From Rariglobus hedericola (GTDB lineage: Bacteria; Verrucomicrobiota; Verrucomicrobiia; Opitutales; Opitutaceae): a DNA stretch of 64,000 nucleotides. Positions 25,910 to 34,175 of the stretch are shown piece by piece. A program made the translations under genes and the position numbers. The notes below the pieces were generated by a model, which made no database searches, was not told the origin of the DNA, and saw only the letters and a program-made list of their open reading frames with translations. The DNA lies in assembly GCF_007559335.1 (NCBI RefSeq), contig NZ_VMBG01000001.1, positions 2,381,946 to 2,445,945 on the forward strand, given 5' to 3'. Numbering within the stretch: position 1 is the stretch's first letter; every line of letters begins with the position of its first letter.

Positions 25910-28900
25910 TTAGTTGGACCGACGGCGACGAGTCGCGGCGGCCCCGAGGGCGAGAACGCCAAAGATGGCCGCGTAGGTGGACGGCTCGGGAACGGCGGAG
26001 ACGGAGAGAATGCCGGCATTGATACCCGAAGTCGCGAAAGTGAAGTCGAGACCGTTGGCGGAGCCGGTCCAGATGCCCGAACCGTTATCGGTCAAAGAAG
26101 CGAGATAAGAACCCGTGAGGCTCACGCTGCTAAAATTGCCGGCCAGGGCGCCACCATTGGCGGAGAATAGCGTAAAGCTTTCGCCACCGGTGAGGGATGC
26201 GGTGATGTTCAGGCCCAAGGTGCCGGCAAACGTGAGCGTGCCCGTGGTGCTGATCATCGTGCCATAATTAACGCCAGCAAGGCCGGCCCCCGCGATACTG
26301 ATCCGATTCGAACCATTCATCGTGAAGTTGGCTCCGCTTGCGAGAGTGCCGGAATCCACCGCAGTGCCGCCTGTATAGGTGTTGAGTCCGGAGAGGGTTT
26401 GCACGCCGTCACCAATCTTGGTAATGCCTACTTTGGCGGTGACGCCATCCTTGATAATGCCTGCAAAGAGGGCCGTGGCGTTGCCATCACCGAGGGTGAG
26501 GGTCGCGGTGCCGCTGCCGGCCGCATTGTTGGTCACAAAGACTTGGGGAGTCGATCCGCTGCCGTTCAGCGAAGTGCCTGTCCCGCTGACAAGTCCATTG
26601 ATGGTTTCGTTATAGCCGTTGAGATCCAAAGTTCCTGTGCCCGTGGTTGAGCCTGAGAAAATGGTCACATTGCCTTTGCCGGCCCCATTGGTAATGACTT
26701 CGGATGCACCCAATTTTACGACAATCGCACCCGTATTGAACGTGGTGGTTGACGACGTGATTCCGGTGTGAATGGCCAAACCTCCGGTAAAGTCGTTGCC
26801 CGTGTTGGACAGCGTAACACTACCACCGGCGGCCGAATTGGTGGTCTGGGTGATTTCGAGACCGAAATTACCCGTGATCTTGCCGCTAATGGTGCCTGCG
26901 GCGTTGGTGGCTATACGAGTGTCCCCGAGCAGGGTGAGCGTGCCGTGCAAGTCGGCGGCGGCACTAAAACCGATCACGCCGGTAAAGTTGCTCAAGCCAG
27001 GTCCTATGCCGCCGACATTGAAGTTATTATTAAAAGTCCCGGAGGCACCCAGAATAGCCCCGCCGGAATAAAGCACATTCACATCCCCCGTGCCGAAAGC
27101 GTTTACATTCGCGGCATTCACCTTGCCGGAATTGATGTAGGTGCCGCCGGAATACGTATTGCTGCCGCTCAAGCTCATCACCTGGCCGCCCCCACTGCCG
27201 ACGCCGTTTGCAACCAGACTAACCTTTCCGGTTCCATTATCTTGGATGGAGGATGAAATGCTGGGTGTGTTGGCTGCATGAATCACAATTTGTCCGTCTA
27301 CATTGTCAGCGCCGCCTGCAGTCAAAATTCCCCCGCTGATGGTCTGGGCGGTGGTGCCGGTGAAAAGAATGCCGCCTTGGGCTCCCAGGCGCAGCGTATT
27401 GCCACTGCCAATACTTACCGTGTAGGCATTGCTGCCGTTCAACTGCAGGCTATTGATATCGGTGACACCGGATGCGGCCATGGTCGATGAGCCGGAAGCC
27501 GCCGTGGTGATGGCGACATTGGCGGCTGCATTGCTCGCTATGACTGTTCCGCTTGAAAGTGTGGTGTAGCCTGTAAAAGCAACGACGTTGCCGGTTCCCG
27601 TGCCGGCGCTGTTGGTCGCCCATGCCGTGCCGCCCACAGTGGCCCACCCGCCCAAGATACCATTGGTGTTACCCGTGGAGGTCGTGATTGCGCCCGAAGC
27701 CGGTAGAGTGAAATTAACCGCACCGCCGGCGTTGGCCGTGATCGCTCCCAGTGCGAGGGTCGCCGATCCGCCTGTTCCGCTCGTCACGGAGATGGCGTTG
27801 TTGCCCTGATTCAGTGTCAGGCCGTTAAACGTCTGTGTGTTGGTTGTGCTGGCCGCTCCAGTCACGCTCAGCGTGGCGGTGGGCAATGTCGCGTTAACAT
27901 TTCCGCTGTTATGAATGGCGGTGGATGGACCGCCCAGAACCAGCTTGCTTGAGGAACTGATGATATTGCTGGTCGGGGCAACGCCGGACCCGAAGTTGAG
28001 CACCAGCGAGCCTTGATTAATATTGGTGTCCCCCGTATAGGTGTTGGCGCCTCCCAAGGTGAGACTGGACGCTCCTGTCTTAGTCAGGCTGTTGGTGCCG
28101 CCATTGTTGGCGATGATGCCGTTATAGGTCGTGGTGTTGGTGGTCGAGATCGTGCCGCCCGAACCAGCGTTTGCATCGCCCAAGGAGATGCCACGGTTCG
28201 CGCTGATCGCAATGTTACCCCTGCTTTGCAGCGTGCCTCCATTAAGAACGATGAGGCCGGGTGTCGCAACTCCAGGAGCCGGAAAGCCCAACTGGCTATC
28301 CCCGCTGATGGAAAGCGTGCCGCCATTTACAGTCAGCCCCGTATAACTACTCGTCGCATTGAGCGTCAAAAGTCCCGTGCCGGTTTTGGTCAGTCGGGCG
28401 CCGCCGGTGATGCCGCTAGAGAGTGTTAGTGAAGATAACGCAGGCCCGTTGATTTCCCCCACTTGAATGGTCTGATCTCCACTCAAAACCAAAGGTGCGC
28501 TGATGGTTTGCAGGAAAAGCGAAGTATTCTTGATGCCGATTCCCGTTCCACTGCTGGCAAGCGTCAGAATCTCAGAAGCCGATCGACCAATGGTGTAGCT
28601 CCCACCCGCTCTCAGACCAAAAACCAAGCCATTCGTATTGGAGCCGCCGACGGTGAGGCTGGTGATGTTATCCGAAAGCGATGATCCCGAGCTTCCAAAT
28701 GAACCAAAAATCAACGTATCACCGTTTGCCGGCACTGCTGACGTGGACCAGTTGGAACCTACATTCCAAAGATTGGACGTGTTACCAAGCCACGTTACAT
28801 CGGTGGCCGAGGCCTGTTGGGATAAAGCGGCGAGACTCAGTGCTGCGAGCGTGGCGAGGTATTTCGCGTGACGGACTTGGGGATTATGCGGGGCGTTCAT
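25910..28900 (-). CDS. Large PEP-CTERM autotransporter-repeat protein
   Basis: 996 residues from ATG 28900 (the frame is open to 28945; the shorter start gives a signal peptide ending SQQASA). It is a long Gly/Thr/Ser/Asn beta-helix with at least four autotransporter-associated repeats, e.g. SSLTLGGANTYTGDTNINQG, MSLSGSNTYSGGTYINSG and LSGLNTYTGGTAVDSGTL. The end VPEPSTYAAIFGVLALGAAA plus TRRRRSN is a canonical PEP-CTERM signal. Likely exported and possibly released as a matrix or adhesion protein. It ends in a strong terminator. An operator-like palindrome (29053-29066) lies 153 bp upstream. Confidence 0.9.
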   Translation of the reverse strand: MNAPHNPQVRHAKYLATLAALSLAALSQQASATDVTWLGNTSNLWNVGSNWSTSAVPANGDTLIFGSFGSSGSSLSDNITSLTVGGSNTNGLVFGLRAGGSYTIGRSASEILTLASSGTGIGIKNTSLFLQTISAPLVLSGDQTIQVGEINGPALSSLTLSSGITGGARLTKTGTGLLTLNATSSYTGLTVNGGTLSISGDSQLGFPAPGVATPGLIVLNGGTLQSRGNIAISANRGISLGDANAGSGGTISTTNTTTYNGIIANNGGTNSLTKTGASSLTLGGANTYTGDTNINQGSLVLNFGSGVAPTSNIISSSSKLVLGGPSTAIHNSGNVNATLPTATLSVTGAASTTNTQTFNGLTLNQGNNAISVTSGTGGSATLALGAITANAGGAVNFTLPASGAITTSTGNTNGILGGWATVGGTAWATNSAGTGTGNVVAFTGYTTLSSGTVIASNAAANVAITTAASGSSTMAASGVTDINSLQLNGSNAYTVSIGSGNTLRLGAQGGILFTGTTAQTISGGILTAGGADNVDGQIVIHAANTPSISSSIQDNGTGKVSLVANGVGSGGGQVMSLSGSNTYSGGTYINSGKVNAANVNAFGTGDVNVLYSGGAILGASGTFNNNFNVGGIGPGLSNFTGVIGFSAAADLHGTLTLLGDTRIATNAAGTISGKITGNFGLEITQTTNSAAGGSVTLSNTGNDFTGGLAIHTGITSSTTTFNTGAIVVKLGASEVITNGAGKGNVTIFSGSTTGTGTLDLNGYNETINGLVSGTGTSLNGSGSTPQVFVTNNAAGSGTATLTLGDGNATALFAGIIKDGVTAKVGITKIGDGVQTLSGLNTYTGGTAVDSGTLASGANFTMNGSNRISIAGAGLAGVNYGTMISTTGTLTFAGTLGLNITASLTGGESFTLFSANGGALAGNFSSVSLTGSYLASLTDNGSGIWTGSANGLDFTFATSGINAGILSVSAVPEPSTYAAIFGVLALGAAATRRRRSN

Positions 28901-29052
28901 TGAGATGAATAAATGTCTGAGAATGAGGGCTGGATATCGCCGCATGCTTAACAGGGAATGGGGTTGCGAACGGGGTGGAGGTAAAAAAGCGGAGCTATCG
29001 CTTTGTCGTCATTACTCTGTGGTGAATACCCTAGAATTAAAGCGCGGGGATA

Positions 29053-29066
29053 TTCTTACATTAGAA
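29053..29066. promoter_or_regulatory. Operator-like palindrome upstream of large PEP-CTERM gene
   Basis: TTCTTACATTAGAA, one base off the dyad TTCTAATGTTAGAA found at 18980-18993 in front of the other large PEP-CTERM gene. It directly abuts the stop codon of the GH38 gene. Confidence 0.4.
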
Positions 29067-32000
29067 CTAACGTGCTTTATCGGCACGGAGGGTCTTTATC
29101 TCAAATGGATTGAAATGAATTACCTGATTTAGGCTTCGAGACGCTGCTGAATCCGTGGAAACAGGGGAAAGCGCGCGCTCCGTGAGATCGCATTCGGTCC
29201 ACGTGACAGCGGCTACGGTGGCGGAGACGGTGACCGTGGACGCACGGTCCTCGACATTGATCAGGCGAAGAGCCCAACCATTGCCGTCGTCGGCGGGTTT
29301 GATGGCGGCGAGTTCGATCGCGGGTGAATCAATAGTGAAACCCGCCATGTTTATCGTATCCAAATTTGGTGACACGACACCCGATGACGCGGAATCGACA
29401 ATCGCCAGCGGTGTGTTGAGGGCACGCGCCGCGGCGGTGAGTTTGGCGAGATCGGCCGGGCCGGCGTGCGGTTGCAGCGCGTAGGTGAACGTGTGCGCAC
29501 CGAGGTCGCCGTAGATGGCTGCGGCGGACGTGTCGGCTTTGTCGTCTTTCCCGATGAGCGCGGCCCCCGGATGCGGGACGCTGCGGATCAGGTTCATGTC
29601 GATCGTGTGGCCTTTGATGCGGAAGCCGTATTTGCAGTCGTTCAAGAGCGCCACGCCATAGTCGGCTTGCGAGAGATCGACCCACTGCAATGCCGCGACT
29701 TCGATCTGCGCATGACGGTGCACGGTATCGTCGAGCGTGGAGCGGCGGATGGAGCCGAAGGGGATTTCGAAGCGGGCTTCGTCGGACTTGATCGCGACGG
29801 GGAAACGCACGCGCAACATGTGCGCCGGTTCCTGCCAATCCACCGTAGTCGCGAATACAATCGAATCTGCGCCGGCCAGCAAACGGAGCGTCTGCCGGAT
29901 CTCGGAATTGCCGATTCGCCACACTTGCTCGAGCTGCGCGCAAGGGCCGTCCACGAGCGCGTGCGCTTCATGCAGCTGCGGACGGCTGACGGGCTGGCGC
30001 AGGTAGCCCCACACGTCTTTGTTCGCGTGGTCGGTCTGAAAATCCCAAGCATCGCCGGTGTCGGGAATGATCACGAGGTCGTTGCCAAATTCACCGGCGG
30101 CGAGGACCTCACGGTAGGCGCGTTTATCGAAGAGCGAGGTCATGCGACCTTCGGAGGAAAACTCCGCGCGCAGGAATTCGTTTTCGAGGAGATCGGCGCT
30201 GGCGCGCATTTGAGAGCTGAACGATGAGAGTGGAGAATCGGCAAGCACGGCGGTGCCCAGCGCGGGCACGGTGAGTGGGTGCCAGCAGCCGTCGATTTTC
30301 ATCCATTCGTTGCGAGGCCACGAGAGCGAGTTGAACACGACGCGAGCACCCGTCGGCGCAACCCGCGAGGCAACCGCCTCGTAGTGCGTGCGAGTGAGCG
30401 AGGCGAGTTCGTCAAGGATGAGTGCGTAGCGGGCATTGCACTCGTCGTAAACGCGCTTGATCGACGAGCCCGGCAGGACGTCGTGAAATTGATAGAGGAG
30501 CACTTCCTTCCAGAGACGGTCCAGCGCTTCGGCCGGATAAGGCATACCGGCGTGCGTAGCGGCGAGATAAGCGGCCCATTCGGCTTCGCGCAGCGCGACT
30601 TCGGCCCGGCGGTTGTTGCGCTTGGTGAGCGATTGCGTGGTGAGCGTGCCTTGGTGACGCTCGAGGTAGAGCTCCCCTTTCCAGACTGGAAATTTGTCGG
30701 CGTCCTGGCTCCACGTTTTGAAAAATTTATCTCCGGATTCGATCTTCACCGCGGGCAAGCCGGGCAGACCGGGCGCGCGACGCAGGCGTTCCAGATGCTC
30801 GGCGTCGGGGCCGCCGCCGCCGTCGCCAATGCCGAAGACCATCAGCGCGTGATCCGAGACATCGCGTTCGAAGTAATTGGTCGCGATCTTGCGTAGCGAA
30901 CGCGCGGCGGCGGGGCTATTGTAGGTTTCCTCGGGCAGCATGTGCGTGAGGATGCGGGTGCCGTCGATGCCCTCCCAGTGAAACGACTGGTGGCCGAAGC
31001 GGTTCACCACGTTCCACGACAACTTTTGTGTCATGAAATAATCGTGGCCGCTCTTTTTTAGGATCTGCGGAAGCTGTCCGTTGTAGCCGAAGACATCGGG
31101 CTCCCAGCAGTAGTTGGGAACGATGCCGAATTCATCGCGGAAGAATTTTGCTCCGATCAAAACCTGACGGACGAACGCCTCGCCCGAGGGCATGTTGCAA
31201 TCGGGTTCCACCCAAAACGTGCCCTGCAAATCGATGCGCCCGGCGAGCACGGCGGCTTTGATTTTCACGTAGAGCTCAGGGTAGTGCTCTTTCATCCAGG
31301 CGAAGAGCTGCGGCTGGCTGCAGCCGAAAATGTATTCGGGGTAACGCTCGATGTTGTAGAGTGCGCTGGCGAAGGTCCGCGCGCCTTTTCGGATGGTTTC
31401 ACGAACGGGCCAAAGCCACGCGAGGTCGAGGTGCGCGTGTCCGATGGCGTGGACTTGCAGGCGGTCTTTCTCGCTGGAATGAAACCAGGCACGCAGCGCG
31501 TCGCGGGCGGCTTGCACACTCGCGGCATCAGCACAATCGAGTGTGGCGGCAACCGCATCGAGGTCCGCTTGCAGGCGGGCGTGGAGTTCATCGCCGGCAG
31601 GTAGGTCGAGTTGGAAATCACGCAGGGTTTCCAAGTCGTAGTAGAGCTGGCGGACGTCTTCACGGCAGGTGGCGATCTCGGCGAGGACGATGCGACCTTC
31701 ATCTTTGAGGAAGCCGAAGAGATCGTTGAAGGCGCAATCGGCCCAGAACTCCACGTGGTCGCCGTCGATCACGTCGGGTGGAAGTTGCCAGATGGTTTTC
31801 GCAGGACCCCCGAGACGTTCGTCGAAGGTGGATTTGACGTTCGTCAGGCCGCGCACGGGAACGCCGCTGGCATCGACGACACAGAGCTCGCCGTTGATAT
31901 CGATGCGGGCGACCAGCGGTTGTTGCTCGAGGCCGGCGGGCAACGTCGCCGTAAACTTCATCCAGGCGCAATCGAAGAGCCGGCGGCCCCACGGTTCCCC

Positions 32001-32171
32001 CAAGGAGGGCGCGGATTTCTGCCCGCTCTCGCGCGCGGCGAAAGGGACCGGTTCCGCCGTCAACCAGGACGTGATGCCCAGCGCGGCAACCGGTGTGTAG
32101 ATGGCGGCCTGCACCTTGAGGACGAGCTCCTCCAAAGGCGTGAGCGTGGGAACCGGCAACGTGACGGACAT
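29067..32171 (-). CDS. Alpha-mannosidase, GH38
   Basis: 1034 residues, usual for bacterial GH38. The metal-site segment HAIGHAHLDLAWLWP lies near residue 242 and the nucleophile-Asp segment WEPDVFGYNGQLPQIL near 357. FMTQKLSWN and FHWEGIDGTRI follow, then the GH38 C-terminal beta domains. No signal peptide, so probably a cytoplasmic retaining alpha-mannosidase that trims mannose from imported oligosaccharides. It is 84 bp downstream of deacetylase 2 and may be co-transcribed with it from a promoter near palindrome site D. Confidence 0.93.
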   Translation of the reverse strand: MSVTLPVPTLTPLEELVLKVQAAIYTPVAALGITSWLTAEPVPFAARESGQKSAPSLGEPWGRRLFDCAWMKFTATLPAGLEQQPLVARIDINGELCVVDASGVPVRGLTNVKSTFDERLGGPAKTIWQLPPDVIDGDHVEFWADCAFNDLFGFLKDEGRIVLAEIATCREDVRQLYYDLETLRDFQLDLPAGDELHARLQADLDAVAATLDCADAASVQAARDALRAWFHSSEKDRLQVHAIGHAHLDLAWLWPVRETIRKGARTFASALYNIERYPEYIFGCSQPQLFAWMKEHYPELYVKIKAAVLAGRIDLQGTFWVEPDCNMPSGEAFVRQVLIGAKFFRDEFGIVPNYCWEPDVFGYNGQLPQILKKSGHDYFMTQKLSWNVVNRFGHQSFHWEGIDGTRILTHMLPEETYNSPAAARSLRKIATNYFERDVSDHALMVFGIGDGGGGPDAEHLERLRRAPGLPGLPAVKIESGDKFFKTWSQDADKFPVWKGELYLERHQGTLTTQSLTKRNNRRAEVALREAEWAAYLAATHAGMPYPAEALDRLWKEVLLYQFHDVLPGSSIKRVYDECNARYALILDELASLTRTHYEAVASRVAPTGARVVFNSLSWPRNEWMKIDGCWHPLTVPALGTAVLADSPLSSFSSQMRASADLLENEFLRAEFSSEGRMTSLFDKRAYREVLAAGEFGNDLVIIPDTGDAWDFQTDHANKDVWGYLRQPVSRPQLHEAHALVDGPCAQLEQVWRIGNSEIRQTLRLLAGADSIVFATTVDWQEPAHMLRVRFPVAIKSDEARFEIPFGSIRRSTLDDTVHRHAQIEVAALQWVDLSQADYGVALLNDCKYGFRIKGHTIDMNLIRSVPHPGAALIGKDDKADTSAAAIYGDLGAHTFTYALQPHAGPADLAKLTAAARALNTPLAIVDSASSGVVSPNLDTINMAGFTIDSPAIELAAIKPADDGNGWALRLINVEDRASTVTVSATVAAVTWTECDLTERALSPVSTDSAASRSLNQVIHFNPFEIKTLRADKAR

Positions 32172-32255
32172 GGCGAGCGAGGGAGTGGTTGAATGGATCG
32201 GTCTTGCCGGCGCGGACGAGCTACGCCCTGCAAGCGGACGTAACGGCGTGCCCGA

Positions 32256-33866
32256 TCAGGAAGTGGGAGTGAGGACGATTTCGGCAGAGCCCGGGAATGC
32301 GTTGTAGCGGGCGACTCCGGCGACGACCGGCACGGTCACGCGGGATGAGCCCTGCTGCACGGCAGCCTTCGCCCAGTCAGCCGGAACGCGGGTCGCGAGG
32401 GACAGCGGAAGGTCGTAAAGCGCGGGATCGGCTTGGGTCGTCAGGGAAATCTGGATACGCTTCGGCGTGGAGGAGACTTCCTTGGCGACGGCGGTGGTGC
32501 GCGCGGTGAGATACTTGTGGTAGGCGAGCGGATCGGTGAGCCAGAGCTGGTCGCGGTTGGCGTCGAGCTTGTCGAGAACTGCGTTGAAGTAGTCCATCGG
32601 GGTGACCAGCCAGTCGCCGCCGACGCCGTGAAACACGAGGCTCTTCATCTCGCCGGACTTGATGGCAAGGTCCACCAACTGGTTCATCTCGGGGATGGTT
32701 TTATACTGGAACGGAGGGCCGGTGAACGGAGGGCGCTCGATCATGTGATTCTTGGCGAGCACGGCTTTGATCTGCTCCTCGGTGATACCCCATTTTTCCT
32801 TGGCTACGCCGGGGCGTCCGAAGGAAATGAGGCGGGGAGTTTTACGGTCGGGATAGAGCTGGTTGAGGACCTCGTTGGTCTTGACGATTTCCTCGTCGAA
32901 GATCTCGGGCGTGAGGGCGCCGTTGTGAGTAAAGGTGTGATTGGCGAGTTCGATGCCGGGAAGGTTGGCGACCTTTTCCCACTGGGCCTGGAAGGCCTTG
33001 TAGGGACCGTTGCCGGGGTTGATGTAGAACGTTCCGGGGATGCTGCGTTTAGTGAGTTCGGGGATGACGTTACGCAGCTGGCTCGAAGCGCTGTCGTCGA
33101 ACTGGATCATGAAGACGGCGCGCTTGCCGTCTTTCCATTTCAGGACGCGCGTGCCGGTGATCGTCTCCTCGGGAGGAGCCGGGGTTTTGAGCGAGGGCTG
33201 GGCAACCGTCACTGCGGCGGGCGTTGAAGCTGCGGGGACACCGGTGACGGTCGCGGCGGTGATTTCGATTTGCAGCGTGAGCGTGGAGGCATCGGGCGTG
33301 ACCGGCAGGAAGACGTGCCACTGGAAGATATTGTTATTCCACTCACGGTTGTCGTTCACTTGCTGATAGCAAAACACCGGCACATGCACGGTGGTCCGGG
33401 CACCCGTGGGACCAAAAAGCGAGAACTCGGTGGCTCCACCCTTGTGAAGAAACGGCGAGGCCGGTTTGTCCTGCGGGAAAAGCGTGACCGCACCCGTGCC
33501 CACCTGCCACTTGCCGACGCCCGTGTATTCGGCGCCGATGTTCATGACGGCGTGAAGGTGCTTCGTGCCGGCGGGCATCGCTGCGAGATCAAAGGTGACC
33601 GAGCCGTCCGCGAGCTTTACGCCCACTTGGCCGCCACCCTCGTAGTTCACCACGGCTGTCGCGCCGGTCACAGTGGCCGCGGAGACCTTGGCCTCCTTGC
33701 GGGCCTCGTTCATGACGAGCGGATATTTCAGAGTGATAGGCGCATCGACACCGTTATCGATCACCACGCCCTCGGGACTGAGTGACAACGGCGACTTGCC
33801 GGTGGCGGCAAAAACCTGCGCACCGAGAAAGAGCGCGGCGAAAAATACAGGGAGTTTGAGAGACAT
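32256..33866 (-). CDS. Secreted polysaccharide deacetylase 2 with N-terminal beta domain
   Basis: 536 residues with a signal peptide (1-20). Residues about 25-215 are a beta-rich module of unknown family. After a Pro-rich linker the NodB-type domain starts at VLKWKDGKRAVFM, with FDDSASSQ, ELANHTFTHNG (HxxxH), FGRPGVAKEKW and FHGVGGDW, mirroring deacetylase 1. CE4-type enzymes remove N- or O-acetyl groups from polysaccharides. The gene is divergent from the Verru_Chthon A-like gene; the shared spacer holds palindrome site D. Confidence 0.86.
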   Translation of the reverse strand: MSLKLPVFFAALFLGAQVFAATGKSPLSLSPEGVVIDNGVDAPITLKYPLVMNEARKEAKVSAATVTGATAVVNYEGGGQVGVKLADGSVTFDLAAMPAGTKHLHAVMNIGAEYTGVGKWQVGTGAVTLFPQDKPASPFLHKGGATEFSLFGPTGARTTVHVPVFCYQQVNDNREWNNNIFQWHVFLPVTPDASTLTLQIEITAATVTGVPAASTPAAVTVAQPSLKTPAPPEETITGTRVLKWKDGKRAVFMIQFDDSASSQLRNVIPELTKRSIPGTFYINPGNGPYKAFQAQWEKVANLPGIELANHTFTHNGALTPEIFDEEIVKTNEVLNQLYPDRKTPRLISFGRPGVAKEKWGITEEQIKAVLAKNHMIERPPFTGPPFQYKTIPEMNQLVDLAIKSGEMKSLVFHGVGGDWLVTPMDYFNAVLDKLDANRDQLWLTDPLAYHKYLTARTTAVAKEVSSTPKRIQISLTTQADPALYDLPLSLATRVPADWAKAAVQQGSSRVTVPVVAGVARYNAFPGSAEIVLTPTS

Positions 33867-34175
33867 GACTATGCTCGTTAGGGGTTAAGCGGGGGCCAAA
33901 GAAACACCGCTTTCGTGCAGCCTGCGCAGCACGAGGTCAACGAACAGCCAAGTCTATCAGTTGAATGACGTGCCGAGAACATCTTGCAGGTCTGACGCGG
34001 GCCATTCACCGGCGAAACACCGGTCTATTCGATTGATAGAATTGTCCACCCGTTGACCCATGGAAAACGAAGCACAAAGACTGGTATCCGTAACACCCCT
34101 ACCGCGCTCCGCCGTTTTCAGATATCGAGCCGTATCATTCGTCCGCCCCCTTTCCCCTACCCCTGCTTTCCGTCC
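33867..34175. other. 309-bp divergent intergenic region with operator site D
   Basis: Spacer between deacetylase 2 (minus) and the Verru_Chthon A-like gene (plus). It contains palindrome site D (34028-34041). A reading frame opens at 34053 and runs into the plus-strand gene, but its first 41 residues look non-natural. No RNA gene or further repeat was seen. Confidence 0.6.
34028..34041. promoter_or_regulatory. Candidate LacI-type operator, site D
   Basis: TTCGATTGATAGAA; on the minus strand TTCTATCAATCGAA, one base from site A. It lies 162 bp upstream of deacetylase 2 and 135 bp upstream of the plus-strand gene. Confidence 0.52.
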
